A stretch of DNA of 64,000 nucleotides from Thereva unica (GCA_949987705.1 OX465283.1:89347313-89411312); one strand, 5' to 3'. Positions 9,990-21,885 are shown, counted from the stretch's first letter. Made by a program: numbers and translations. The notes: generated by a model not told the origin, from the sequence alone.

Positions 9990-11990
9990 GCGATTAATCC
10001 AAGCAAAATATTTAAATAGCTGGCTGGCTAGAGCATGGCAACTTTTAGTCGAGGCCCAGCAACAGACAGCAGCGATGGTGACGCGCATTTTTGGTTCGCA
10101 CCCGTTTCTGGGCACTTGTGCCTATGCAGCTGGCTAGAGCATGGAAATTTTTGGTTGAGCTCCACTTACAAACAGCAGCGTATCATTCTATGTGTTCGAG
10201 GCAAAATAGCCCGCGCTTGGTGGGAGGGATTGGGTTTGAATGTTGCAATGCAGAAGCTGCTCTCAGCATTCGTTTTATATTCTCGCGCCGCTCTCAAAAT
10301 TCATGTCATATTCTCGCACGCCATCGCTGCTGTCTGTTACTGGACCTCGACTAAAAGTGCCCAGATATGTAAGTAAAATTTGGTCGAGCTAGAGCAACAG
10401 ACAGCAGGGAATGTGTGCGAGAGGATGAAGTGAATGCTAAGAGCGGCGTCTGCATTGCGAAAATATGAAATGAATGGGGTGGCATACACGGATCATAACG
10501 TCAAGACTTAAAACCGGTTTCTAGGACAGAGGGGCAAAAGGAAGAGAAAAAGTTGTTGCAACTTTTTGAACAGAAAATTTTGGCGTGAAAACTAACACAT
10601 GCACAAATGTTTCTTCTTATCTTCTTCTTCTTTGGGTCTGATATTAACATATCTCTTTGTTATTCGCGTTTGGGTTGTGCACACATAGATATTCCGTATA
10701 GGGATAATAAAGTTACTTTCGGTAAAATAAATACCCATGTACGCCGAGAGTAACATAAAAAACCGGTCTTTTGGTGTTGATATTACGATCCGTGTATGCC
10801 AGCCCAATGGGTGCGACCAAGACCCTCTCCATTACAGGCCATGAAGTTTTCTCTTTAACTAATACAACCATAGCTGAAGTCGGTCCACAAATCTGACATT
10901 TGATTAGAATAAACATGGCGCGGAATAGGCTCGGGATTTTTTTTCGTTATATTTTTGTGGTAAAAAGTGGAAAATCATTGTAAGTTATTACTTTAAACTA
11001 TACATGGATTATCAGTGATAAGTTCTTTAGTGATTTAATAAGAAAAAATAAAAAAAAATAGTGATTTAGTGAGTTTTAAGTGTGTTAATTGTTGAGGTGA
11101 TCAATTTATTTTACTTCCGCGGTGTTTTTTTCGTGTTTATTAAGGAAAAATATGCTGATTATTTAATTGAAAGTGATTTTAAAGTCATTAAATAATTTAT
11201 TATGCAATTATTATTAAACATATATATGCAGAAAAGTGTGAAATGAAAAGTGAATAAGAAAAGTGTTTTTCTACACCTATATTTTTAATAATAATTACAT
11301 AATATATGTATTAATCACTGTAAAATCACTTGTAATCCCATAACTAAACAAAACATTAAATTTTCAACATTTTTTTCGTAAATAAACATGAAAAAACACC
11401 GTGAATGTAAAAACAGTTGTTCGCCTTAGCAATTAAAACACTTAAAAGACACTTAATCACTAAATTATTTTTATTTTTTTTTAATTAAATCACTAATAAA
11501 CTATTCACTGGTAAATCCAAGTGCAGTTACAAGTGTTAAAATGCAATATTTTATCACTTTTTACTGCAAAACTATAACCAAAACGTTCCCGAACTTATTC
11601 CGCGCCATGTTTATTTCGCTCACTCCGGTGAATTTATGGACCGAGTTGACGACCATGAAAAACTCTCCTTCGGGGCCTGTAGTTGAGAGGGTCTTGGTGC
11701 GACAATATGCCATGGATTTTGAGGGTGGCGTCTGCATTGCGAGAATATAAAACGAATGCTGAGAGCAGCTTGTGCATTGCAACATTCAAATCCAATCCCT
11801 CCCACCAAGCGGGGGCTATTTTGCCTCGCACACATATAATTATACGCTGCTGTTTGTAAGTGGAGCTCAACCAAAAGTTTTTCCATGCTCTAGATAGCTG
11901 CATAGGCACAAGTGGCTAGAAACGGGTGAGCAACAAAGTGCGCGTGTCGCCATCATTGCAGCAAGTGTCCAGAAACGGGTGTGCAACAAA
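9990..11990. repeat. Large imperfect foldback (2-kb inverted repeat)
   Basis: Left-arm landmarks recur in reverse complement at the right: CACCCGTTTCTGGGCACTTG and TGCCTATGCAGCT (about 10100-10130 against 11885-11930), CCGCGCTTGGTGGGAGGGAT (10211 against 11793), ACCAAGACCCTCTC (10819 against 11685), AATAAACATGGCGCGGAATA (10909 against 11599). The inner AT-rich part near 11030-11090 also pairs with 11460-11520, so the fold extends to a centre near 11.25 kb. A 330-bp MITE interrupts the left arm only. No coding frame is conserved between arms; it looks like a foldback transposon or a head-to-head double insertion. Confidence 0.75.
10476..10805. mobile_element. 330-bp MITE, GGTGGCATACACGGATC ends, copy 1
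   Basis: Terminal inverted repeats GGTGGCATACACGGATC / GATCCGTGTATGCCAGCCC. AAT flanks both sides (10473-10475, 10806-10808), a likely 3-base duplication. A second, highly similar 330-bp copy lies at 54771-55100. No coding capacity. Confidence 0.85.
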
Positions 11991-11999
11991 GTGCGCGTG

Positions 12000-13561
12000 T
12001 CGCGAATTCTCTGTTTTACCCCCAGCGAAAAAGTGCCAAACGCGAGTTATGGACATCAACAAATAACTAATAGTATTAATAATATTTTAGCAACATGTTG
12101 TGATAATGCACCTGCACTCCAAGGTTCCCATATCCATTTCCTATCTCCAGACAAAATTCTCCAGAAAATATCCAAAGAGCATTTTTCATATCTAAATTCC
12201 ACAGAATTATCCCACACACAATTTGCACTAGTAGAATCTTAGATCTTAAGTTACTTTTAAGATTCAGTCTCGATGTACCGTTGAACGAAAGTAGATTAAA
12301 CCTTCTCCAAATAAATTTGTGTTTTAATTTTTTTATTAATAATATAATTAAATTTTTTAACTCGCGCCTAAAGAAGTTAACACTTAAAAAAGAATATGCA
12401 CCAATGTATTGTTGAGTGTGGTTTGTGGGAACTTGACCCGTTTCGTTATGTACAATCGACCTTTCAGTTATCATACTTAAACAATGCATAAGAAAACCAG
12501 CACCGCACACTTGATTTTTGGTGTTGATTTTAGCGGGAAATGTAGTCGTTCATGATGTTTTTCTCCACAAAGATACCGCCGTACAGTCCGACATACATAC
12601 ATACATCCTTCTGATGCCTGGCACATGTACGAAGCCTATGTGTCAAACACGGTCGATGTTCGCCCCTTGTAAGACCATCTTTTATTTTTAATTATTTTAT
12701 TTTTATGGAGATCTTGAATTGCCCCCCCCCCCCCAAAGGAACCCGCCCCTGCTTTATCGCTGGTATTTATTATTTTCGGAATAATAACGTGTCATAGTAA
12801 TTCATAAATTAAAAAAAAATGGATTAACCATTTTTTCACCTTATGTATTTTTTCTTCCATAATTGAAAAAAGTTGTGTAACCCTTTTAGCAATTATCCAA
12901 TTTGTTATCAATATCTCCAATAATTACAATCTGCGACCCAAAACGAATAACAACCAATTTCAATTACCGTGACCATCAAAATCATGTGGAGGGCAAGTGC
13001 CTCAACCGTCTTTTGCTCTAATTTCGAAATCGCCTTCAACAAGCCTCCAAACACATTAGTATGCGGGAATGCAACAATTTATATGTTTGCGTGACACACA
13101 CGAACGTCTACTTGCGCCTTTTCAATTTTATTCCAATTATAAATAGTCTCGTGCCAGCATAATTTTCTCCGTATATGCCTCGTAGTAGATGCCGCTGCTC
13201 GTCGTCCATTGTGCGACCTTCAATAAATTTGATGCAATCTTACCTTTTGATTATCACCATTATTTTCACCTAAAGAATTCAAGAGATGGTTTCTTATGAA
13301 ATATTTGGCATCGCCGATATTGTCTTCGAACATGTCCTTAACTTTTAAAATTTGGCCTTAATTTACTGCTGTACATTTTCTTGATGTCATTGAAAAAACT
13401 TTAAAAAACATCTCCCGAGTTATTTGGCTTTTTCAATATAACATTAAAAATAGCGTTGAAGATGAAAATGAGTTTTTTGCTTTGAATAGAGAAGGCAAGA
13501 AACCGAACTTAGCGGAATCGAGGGTAGCACTTGGGCCACTGACACAAAGATAGAATGATCT
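12000..13561. other. Mostly non-coding stretch with unassigned coding-like scraps
   Basis: Contains an ACAT microrepeat (12587-12606), a poly-C run (12721-12734), and between 13100 and 13370 minus-strand scraps that look protein-like (KDMFEDNIGDAKYFIRNHLL, ending at a GTAAGA; then MDDEQRHLLRGIYGENYAGT in another frame). I recognise no family in these; they may be an old transposase or host exon remains. The rest is AT-rich with nothing identifiable. Confidence 0.3.
12720..12750. repeat. Isolated hAT-like end with poly-C
   Basis: Reverse complement reads CAGGGGCGGGTTCCTTTGGGG, resembling the CAGGCGCGGATTCAAGGGGG end of the hAT at 54641. The partner end was not found. Confidence 0.4.
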
Positions 13562-14031
13562 GGAGCGCGTTCAAATACCTTACTATGGTTAACCATGGTT
13601 AACTATGGTAAACTTTTGTCGTTCAAAAACTCCGTGGTTAACTACAAAATAACCACGAGCATAACTTTTTGGCGTTCAAAAACTCCCGTGGTTAACCATG
13701 GTGTAGTTAAATTTTAACCATGCTCGGGAGCATGGTTAGCGATAGTTAAGAAGAAGAAGAATAAAAACATTTTTTTGGCATTTGTTTTAATGTTAATAAT
13801 TAATGGGATTTGTGAGATTATTTTAAATAAATAATTATTGGAACTAATTGAGGCCAATAGCCGACACTATTTTATGGAAAAAAATTTTAAATTTTCTTTA
13901 CCACGTAGTCAACTACGGTGCGTTCAAAAACCTTCATGGTTAAACATAAACTTTCATGGTTAAGTGAAGTGATGTAGCATAACCACAGCTTACCTCGTGG
14001 TTTACTATAGTAAGGTTTTTGAACGCGATCC
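13562..14031. mobile_element. MITE with GCGTTCAAA ends
   Basis: Left GGAGCGCGTTCAAATACCTT and right (reverse complement) GGATCGCGTTCAAAAACCTT are matching inverted ends of about 30 bases. The interior repeats GTGGTTAACCATGGTTAA and CGTTCAAAAACTCC in both orientations. 470 bp, no coding frame; no clear target duplication. Confidence 0.75.
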
Positions 14032-14770
14032 TGCTCATCAGAAAATATTAATGGCACCAATTTGTTCCATAGGCTGCAAAACTCATCTATTTTTCGAAAT
14101 ATTCTGACATTTGCAAGATTAAAAATATGGAATCAAGTATGGCAATTTTAATATCATGCAGCCGTTGTGGCGTTTTTTTTTAATTTTTATATTAATTTCG
14201 ATTTACCTTTCTGCTATTACTGCAAAAAAAAGTTTTCGTATTATGTAGTTTATTGAAAGCAAAGAGCAAAAATATTTAAGAAAATAGAAAAGTTTGCAGT
14301 TTTTGAATGTCAAATTTCATTTCTTCAATTTTGGCTCTACCAGATTTTATTTCTGCCAGTGAACTGAACTCATAATAGGTCTGTTTCAGTACTTTTCCTG
14401 CAAAAATTTGTTGGGCTAAAACTTACTGAATGGTGGGGATAATTTTGTCAAAAATCCAGAAAGTAAAGAAACGATTTTTTATTTTACAAATAAAGAAGAA
14501 GATAACATAAATGTCGATTGTCTATGTGAATGCCGCTTTTTAAGATACGTACATACAAATACTTACAAAAAATTGTCAATTGCAAGAAATTGCAGGACCG
14601 AAAACCTCCGGCTAATTCCTGCATGAATTTCCCCGCTTTTTCTTGCATGAGAAAGTAAAGAAACACAAATTGGGTGAATTCTTGCTCCCGCGGAATCCCA
14701 CATTCGAGTTCTGGAACAAAGCTAATACGAAATTAAACAAAATTTGAGTTCGGTGACAAAAGGGGCTTAT
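14032..14770. other. Non-coding stretch, no gene seen
   Basis: AT-rich, short frames only. It abuts the (AAT)n 3' tail of the next LINE. Confidence 0.4.
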
Positions 14771-15013
14771 GAATAATAATAATAATAATAACTGTCTTTT
14801 AACAAAGTACACAAGATTTACATCTTTTAGAGTACAAAATTTATGGATATAAACTAAATGAGTTTACTTAAAAGGACAATTATAACGAAAATTAAAATTA
14901 ATATTACAACTAGCATAATAAAAAGAATTCAAGAGAAAAAGATAGAGACAGAAAGTAGAATTAAAATTGAGATTGAGGTGGGGAGTGATAGAGGTAGTGA
15001 GAGAAATATATTG

Positions 15014-17029
15014 CTAGTGAGAAGAAGAATATAGAAAAAGAAATGCATGTCTTCTGAATGTTGTGGCTGTGCTCATTCTCTGAATGCGGTTAGGAAGATT
15101 ATTCCAGATTCTGAAAGTATGCACAAAGAAGGAACGACTACCAATCAGGGAAGAATAAGCAGGAATCAGGAATTTGATGGATCTCAAGGATTGCAAAGGA
15201 AAAAGGAAGTCAGAAAGATAGCAAGGGCTTTTGGTATAAAAAACCTTATGCAAGAGAAGTAAAGCCATGAGAGCGAGGAATTGAAAGAGGTCACAACCCA
15301 GTAAGGAGTTTTGGACACCCGACACATGTTCAGATCTTCTCATATGAAAAATGAACCTAATGCAATCATTAAATGCCACTCTAAGACGCTGACGGCAAGA
15401 AGAGTCGAAGGAAATATATACCAGCGAGCCATAAAGGAAATGAGGAAAAACAAGAGATTTAATAAGTTTGGCTCGAATAGGCGAGGATAACAGACTGCCA
15501 TGTAGCCATAGTTTACGAAGTGTGCCATAGATCTTAGAGAGCAGCAATGAGACATGATTGCATCAGGAGAGTTTGAATTGACAACAATACCTAGGTTTTT
15601 GGCACAGTCAACGATTGGAAGGGGAACATTATTAAGTAAAAGAGGTGAGAAACCATCCGGCGACGACTAACGAAAAGTGCTTGCGATTTAATTGGATTTA
15701 ACTTAAGGAAATTACTAGAAATCCATTCGTTTATTCGAGACAAGGTCCTATTGAGCTCAGACACACAATTTTCAATTTGATTAGTAGGACAAGAGGTACA
15801 TATATAGCTGCGGATCATCAGCATACAAATGAAAAGAGCAGCGACGGATAACAGAGGGAAGATCATTAATATAGAGGGAGAACAGCGAAAGACCAAGAAC
15901 CGAAACCTGTGGCACACCTGCAGGAACACTTAGAAAAGAGGATGTAACATTTTTATGCCGAACACACTGAGATCTATTAGAGAGAAGAGAAAAGACGAAC
16001 AGAAGAAGAGGAAAAGTGATACCGTTAACTAAGTTTATGGAGCAGATGCGAGTGAACTACAGAGTCGTATGCTTTGGAGAAGTCAAGAAGAACTAGTATT
16101 GCTATGTCACCTCAGTCAAGAGCGAAGATCAGTTGTAACCTTCAATATAGCAGTTTGGCAACTGTGAGATTTGCGGAAGATTGGAGTTTAGAAAGGAAAT
16201 TATAAGAATCAAGATGTCTCAAGACTTGAGTAGCTACAATTTTCTCAAAAACTAGCGAGAAAGGGTAGAATACTAATAGGGCGAAAGTCTGCCAGATTAA
16301 GGGGGAGGACTTTTGGCGTGACAACGTCTATTAAATCTGTTTAAGATAGGACGCACGTGTGAAAATGTCCCGCACAATGTCCCGCACACAAAAAAAAATC
16401 ATATCTCCGCCTCCATACATGTTAGGGGGTGGTTAATGGCTCAAAATTTTCGTTAATTTATCCTCTACACGGGGAAAATACATTCATTCACCTTATTGAC
16501 GTGACAACGTCTATTAAATCGGTTTAAGATAGGACGCGCGTGTGAAAATGTCCCGCACACAAAAAAAATTTGCTTCGAAATATATAATTTAATAATTGAG
16601 AAAATAATACAAAACGTAATAACAGACGTTGTCACGTTCAAATTAATAGACGTTGTCACGTCAAAATACGGACGTGATACTTCACATCCAATACCATTAA
16701 TTTTTTAGGAATGGGAGTCAGTATGACTTTTTTCAGACTAATGGTACTTGGGAGGTTGCCAGGCAATAGTTAACAGTATGCGTGATGGCATCAACGATTA
16801 AAGGGGAGAGAATCTTAAGAAAGCGAGGAGAAATACCATCATAACCAACGCTATTGGACGAAATGGAATGCAATATGCCGAGTACTTCAAGCGAGTCAAC
16901 ACAATAGAAATTAAAACCGTCAGATAATAGTGAGTTGGAAAAAGGGGAATCGGAAGCGGAATACAGTGGGAAATTTGGAGGAGATTGAACAAAAGATGCA
17001 TTGAGTGAGTTTACATCAACATAAAATAT
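15014..17029 (-). pseudogene. LINE reverse transcriptase, broken
   Basis: In order on the minus strand: ILHSISSNSVGYDGISPRFL (16.9-16.8 kb), VILTPIP just before a MITE, then after it LADFRPISILPFL and EKIVATQVLRHLDSYNFLSK (16.3-16.15 kb). A catalytic YADDPQLYMY is readable at 15814-15825 but in a different frame from SELNRTLSRINEWISSNFLK just downstream. The C-terminal part 15547-15014 (LIKSLVFPHFLYGSLVYISF, RIWNNLPNRIQ) is open for 177 codons. Multiple frameshifts make this non-functional. RNase H is not evident. Confidence 0.85.
16314..16663. mobile_element. MITE inserted in LINE reverse transcriptase
   Basis: Inverted ends TGGCGTGACAACGTCTATTAA (16314-16334, 20-21 bases matching the right end 16643-16663 inverted). 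The block from the left end to AATGTCCCGCAC is repeated directly at about 16498-16557. It separates reverse transcriptase motifs that should be adjacent. Confidence 0.75.
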
Positions 17030-17269
17030 GCCGTGCAAAGGACAAATGACCTAGATGCATTATAGTCAAAATGGCTTTGTATGCTTTTTTGATATGAAAT
17101 ATTCATATTTATCCTTAAAAAAAATTTCAGACTGATTGTCCTTTTTAATTAAAAGTTATCAAAGTAAATGCTCACTTTATTTGCTTCGGTTTCATGTATT
17201 TTGAAAACTTTGATCGCGTTTTTCTCGAATCGAGGTTTTTGCATATCGGTCATTTTCCCTTTGCACGGC
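17030..17269. mobile_element. 240-bp MITE between LINE endonuclease and reverse transcriptase
   Basis: Ends GCCGTGCAAAGGACAAATGACC and, inverted, GCCGTGCAAAGGGAAAATGACC, about 20 of 22 bases matching. No frame inside. The target duplication is unclear. Confidence 0.8.
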
Positions 17270-17379
17270 AGAAATGAGTTAAGCTCAGAGGTATGAATGC
17301 CTAGAGACCGAAGGTTAGACCAAAGACGTTTCGGGGACAGAGTAAAATTCGTGCTTGGCCGATTTGACTTTGCTATTGA

Positions 17380-18250
17380 CTAAGTTGCGAAGATTTTGTA
17401 CTCACTGAAGTATCTCGGGATCTTAGTACTGCGATAGCGCCTGTACAAGAACTCACACTCAACAATCAATTTGCGGATTTCATAAGAAAACCAGGGACAA
17501 GTTGGAGATTTACAACGTCTTCTTGTAACTATAGGGACACATTGATTAAACAGCATCCAATCCCTCAAGAGATCAACCTTAGGATCAACACAGATGGAAT
17601 TGTAGATATCAGCCCAAGGTAAAGACGAAGTAAATTCAAAAAGGCGAGCAAAATTGATGTTATTGAAATCCCGGTATGAAGAGAAGTTAGGTAGGGAGGG
17701 GGGGTGAAAGGTAAAACGAAGGGAGAGGAAGAGAATATCGTGATCAAGATAGCTGGGAGGAGAGATTTGGTTATGTTTTAACACTAAATTGGTGGATGTA
17801 GCAGTGATAACATCAAGGAGCGATGGATTATGGCAATTCAAAAATGTGGGCAGTTGATTTAGAATACTAAGGTCCAATGACCTCAAAAAGTATTTGAGTG
17901 TGTTCGCTCGTTCATTGGCCTTTAGCAGATCAACATTAAAATCGCCAGCAGCAATTATGTTATCATAATAACGGGAGAGACTAGACACGAGATCGAAGAA
18001 GTAAGTAGCAACATCAGGTGTAAATACATTAGGTGGGCAGTAAACACTGACAATAACATATTTGTAATATGGTGATTTTATTTCCAGTGCAATGAATTCA
18101 AATTGTGAGCCAATGGACTGGCCTACTATCTTTGAGGAGAGAAAGGAGGTGACATATACTGCAACACCACCTTCAGTACGACCCACACGATCATTCCGAT
18201 GCATGCAAAAAGCAGGCAAGGAAACAAAAGAAGTAGGGATTTCCGGTTTC
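17380..18250 (-). pseudogene. LINE apurinic-type endonuclease
   Basis: Reads RTEGGVAVYVTSFLSSK, VIVSVYCPPNVFTPD, IIAAGDFNVDLLKANE, NPSLLDVITATSTN and PSYLDHDILFLSL: the GGVAVY, YCPP, GDFN, LLD and S/LDHD motifs of the LINE endonuclease in the right order. The frame is open for most of its length. The N-terminal segment with the first catalytic residues is missing because ORF1 sequence runs directly into it. The final H-containing motif has L in place of the usual S before DH. Confidence 0.88.
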
Positions 18251-18665
18251 AATGTTAGTGTTCCATGCTGACGGCTTTTTCTCAAAAACTCCAGCTGTTC
18301 ATTGGCAGACGGGAATTTAACCACAAGTAATGAGCTTACTACTTTCCTGCCTGTCCCAGACTGCAACGGGGTGCCATTTCTCTGTGTGGACGGAAAGCAT
18401 GTACATAGGGCGAAAGATCATGGTCAATAGTGGAGGCAACAGCGCTCAGAATCTGCTTGGGATTTTCGCCATCGCACGAGGGGATACCCCGCACGACTAA
18501 ATCTTGGAGCCTAGACAGGCGACGAATATCCTCCAGTTCGTTCGAGACTGTGGCTAGATCATGTTGCACAGTCTCGACCTCATCTCGCAGTTTAACAAGT
18601 TGATTGTTAACAGTATTACATACCTTGTATTGCTCTATTGCTCCTAACAGGATTGCTGTCAGCAA
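18240..18665 (-). pseudogene. LINE ORF1 remnant with coiled coil
   Basis: The first 65 or so codons (NNQLVKLRDEVETVQHDLAT, VSNELEDIRRLSRLQD) form a heptad-rich coiled coil, followed by LVVRGIPSCDGENPKQILSA and a Lys/Arg-rich stretch, like the ORF1 proteins of CR1/L2-type LINEs that share the baculovirus FP-type C-terminal domain. A frameshift near 18350 moves the frame; the end (VVKFPSANEQLEFLRKSRQH) is read in the same frame as the endonuclease, so a deletion fused the two ORFs. Confidence 0.75.
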
Positions 18666-19513
18666 TTCCTCTAGAAGTGGATCGAGTTTGATGAGATTTC
18701 GATATTACGATTTTAGAGAATACCGGAGCGCACTAACACAATATATTCACGGCTTCAGGATAATATATTATTAGAAGATCGAGCAAACAATTTCAAACAA
18801 ATTTAAATTAGAAATAAACACTGGAAAGCTTAATATAAAAATGCAGCTTCGCAAAACAAGACTAAGTTGAATGCATGTTAGAATCAAACTGATGAGCGAG
18901 AGAATTATACTTTTTGGAGCCATGAGTTTTTATGGGAATAATGTGACGAGCAGTCCATTATTGTATGTCAGTGACTTGGGCTTGAAAAAATATCTCACTA
19001 ATTTTTCCCTCCCCCTGGGTGTCAAGCAACGCTTGTCTTTGACAGTTCAGCCCGCCCACGCTTGAAAAATTTAGAAAATTCCTTCGTAAAAACTAAGTTA
19101 AAGTGACAATCATGTACGTGATAAAGATGAGGTGTCGATAAAATGAAGTGGGCCGTAAAAGGCTGTTCGGAGAGGAAAAGGCCGTGGAAAGCAACTGAGA
19201 ACATTCGCTATCTTAGGACCGTAATTTTTAGTAATTTTTAGTAATTTAATATTTATCCGAATTTATCCGTCTAATTCAAAGAATGAAGTGCCTCGTTGCA
19301 TATTCAGTTGCTTCTTTAGGGACGACTGCTTAAAAAATGTACATGAGAGTGAATCGATTTCATTCGCATCACGCTCTCACACATTGAAAAATCGTCCGAT
19401 TTTTCGTATAAAGCTGAAAAAGGGGTCGGATGGGGCACAAAAGGTGAGGAAACTCGGGACTGTGTGTGCAACCGTTGAAATACACTGTCTTACTGCATCG
19501 ATTTTCTGGCATG
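18666..19513. other. Non-coding stretch, no gene seen
   Basis: May include the 5' UTR of the minus-strand LINE at its left. ATTTTTAGTAATTTTTAGTAA microrepeat near 19215-19240. Nothing else recognised. Confidence 0.4.
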
Positions 19514-19516
19514 TTA

Positions 19517-19794
19517 TGGGCCGTCCACACTACGCGCACTTGGATCCCACGCGTTTTTCGCTGTACGGCCTCAGACAAACGCGCGCATGAACTTTTAATT
19601 TTCTCAATTGTGAGTAAATTGAGAAAACAAATCAATTTTCATTTGAAAGGCCGTACGCGCTTCTGAAAAGCCCTTATTGTGTGGGCGTAAAATGTTACAT
19701 ACAGCTTGTTAGTACTGCCTGTGCCATTAAAAATATGGGGAAAAAAGCAAGCAAAAGCGCATATGACCAAAGTCCGCGTAGTGTGGATGCACCA
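19517..19794. mobile_element. PIF/Harbinger-like MITE, TTA duplication
   Basis: TTA flanks both sides (19514-19516, 19795-19797). Ends share TCCACACTACGCG and ACTTGG: left TGGGCCGTCCACACTACGCG, right inverted TGGTGCATCCACACTACGCG. TWA-type 3-base duplications are characteristic of PIF/Harbinger. 278 bp, no coding frame. Confidence 0.8.
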
Positions 19795-20204
19795 TTAGCT
19801 ACGTTGTCGCCCAACCTTTATTTATCTTATTATACGAATGCAAATTTACCATTTGAGGTGAATTATTTCAGATTTTTCTTGCAGCTGGGTGTTTAGAAAA
19901 TCAAAAGAGAGTGAGGAATTAAATACGTGAGGTCTTCTTGTTTTAAATTGGTACCCACCTCCCCTTTGGTGAGATGTACTGCACTTTTAAAATTCAATTT
20001 TTTTCTAACTTGCAAAAAATTGACGAGTCGTTTATCTCAAAACATAACACTGTTGGGTCATTCCACTTCAAATCAACCAATTTTTAATTAATTTTGGACC
20101 TCATGGGCTTCAAATCAAATATTTTTTTTATATTTGTTCTTCTAGTGAAAACTAAGAAAAAAATAAAGACGGGAAGTGCCATGGCTTCTCGATGGCACAG
20201 TAGA

Positions 20205-21555
20205 CATGAATATGTCTTATCCCTGGGGTCTATTTGTTTCTTGTTCTTATTGGAAATCACCTTCTTGTTCTTATTGGAAAGAACCCTGGAGGGGGTCGAA
20301 AGGAATGCACACAACAATATATATCTGGCTCGCTTCAATACATACCCTTCAACCACCTTATCCTTTTCCACAATGTAACAGAATACAAACACACGAAACG
20401 AAATCGTTCAAAAGAAAAAAATTGTGCTTTTGCAAAAATTCTAAACGCGCCGCGGCCGCACCACACTCAATCCGCAAACTGCGTAGTAAGAAAATTCCCT
20501 GATATCGATTCTGATTCCGCCCCGCTTCGAAAACACAAAAATATCGCGCGACGGACGACTCAAGCACACCTTTTCTAATGGGGCCCATCCACAGGCCAAC
20601 TAGTTGTCCTAACTGAGTTGTGTTGTCACTGAATCGCATCGTGTGTGGGGCAGTTGGCAAACTGATTTGACAGTTAGGGTTTCAGTTGGGATAAATCAAA
20701 ATCTTTTAATTTTATGAGGGCGGGGTTTAGAGTTTGGGCAACTAGTCGCACTGTTTGTATTGCAGTTTGGCAAACTACTTGGATGAATTAAGTCTGAATT
20801 CGAAGAATATATTTTTTTGCAAGTTTATTTTGCATTATTTTTAATTTAAATTATGAAAGTTCACATATTATTAAATTATTTTCATAATTTATACCTTTAG
20901 AATTTAATTTATATTTTGAAAAATATAAATATTCATATTAATAATTAAAAACAATTATAATTAATCTAAAAAATCATCTTTCTCCAATTTTTATTATTAT
21001 AAAACTTAGTCGCGGGTTTTCTACAATTTCATTTAACTTTCAAATTGCCTATAAAATATCGAATTGACAGTTGAAATATCAACTCATTAGAAGCGTTTGT
21101 GGCAAAACAACAACTTTTTACACAACTTAGTTTGGACAACTAGTTGGATGGGCCCCATAAGCTGTTTAAAAAATCTCACACAAAGTAAAAAATCCTGGAC
21201 ACTTTTTCTCACTCTTGGAACAAGAACTCGCAGCGATTGAACAAAAAAAAGCTGCTATGATATTGGACGCAAAAAAGCTGCTAGCATAGCTTCTTGTTAA
21301 TGTATGTGCTCGAAACAGTCATTTTGGCAAAACGACAAATATTCATGTCAAAAGAAATGTCTCGAAAATTTTCCAACCTTAAGAAAGCTTTCGATAATAT
21401 TTTCACCTAAAAATATGCAGAATTAAATATAAATTTAATTTGCTTCTAAAATTTATCCTAAAAGTATGCTAAACAGTAATGAGTCATGGTAACGATTTTC
21501 GTCTCCGCACATTCTTTCAAATAGACCCCAGGGATAAGACATATTCATGTCAAAA
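20205..21555. mobile_element. Inverted-repeat element with 33-bp ends, hosting another MITE
   Basis: GACATGAATATGTCTTATCC plus CTGGGGTCTATTT at the left is repeated exactly inverted at the right. The flanks (AACTAAGAAAAA before, AAAAACCAAATTTTGAG after) are continuous in the uninterrupted repeat copy at 28.75 kb, supporting insertion; about 40 extra bases (20162-20204) also separate the flanks. No coding region recognised. Confidence 0.75.
20579..21157. mobile_element. PIF/Harbinger-like MITE, TAA duplication, nested
   Basis: TAA at 20576-20578 and 21158-21160. Left end TGGGGCCCATCCACAGGCCA then ACTAGTTGTCC; right inverted TGGGGCCCATCCAACTAGTT. It sits inside the 20205-21555 element. 579 bp, AT-rich, no frame. 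Confidence 0.85.
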
Positions 21556-21885
21556 ACCAAATTTTGAGATTTTTTGACATTCGATTTTTTTAGAAAATCG
21601 TAAAATTTTGATAAATTTTGAAATCTTTAAATTGCTCTAGTTCAAAAACTATTTGACATAGAAAGCTGAAAGTAGTACCTACCAATTTCCTCTGATTTAA
21701 TGAGGCTTTAATTTGATATGCAACATAGTATTATTAATAAGAATAACACTTTTTCGGCATTTTGAAAATTTTCTTCTTGAAATATCTCTAAATAATATTT
21801 TTTCGAATTTTTGAAAAAATATATTTTGTTAATACACTTTTTACGCACATATAAAGCCAAAATTTAGGATGGGACAACATTGGGA
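21556..21885. repeat. Dispersed repeat, copy 1
   Basis: Closely matches 28772-29108: GAGATTTTTTGACATTC, GAAATCTTTAAATTGCTCTA, TTTGACATAGAAAGCTGAAA, GGCTTTAATTTGATATGCAA, CAAAATTTAGGATGGGACAA, in the same orientation. Function unknown. Confidence 0.85.

Larger units (their letters stand above)
14771..18665 (-). mobile_element. Degenerate CR1/Jockey-type LINE, interrupted by two MITEs
   Basis: On the minus strand the order is ORF1 with a coiled coil (18.67-18.25 kb), apurinic endonuclease (to 17.4 kb), then reverse transcriptase down to 15.0 kb, and a 3' end with an (ATT)n tail at 14771-14792. Frameshifts and stops break all domains, a deletion fused ORF1 to the endonuclease, and MITEs sit at 17030-17269 and 16314-16663. 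The clade is judged from ORF1/endonuclease style only. Confidence 0.85.

Noticed and set aside
10035..10376. Overlapping plus-strand frames of 82-113 codons in the foldback
   Set aside because: The same region in the other arm does not keep these frames, so coding is unlikely.
12600..12672. Exon-like block before a GTAAGA donor (SDAWHMYEAYVSNTVDV)
   Set aside because: No acceptor upstream, begins in an ACAT microrepeat, and alternative frames are equally open.
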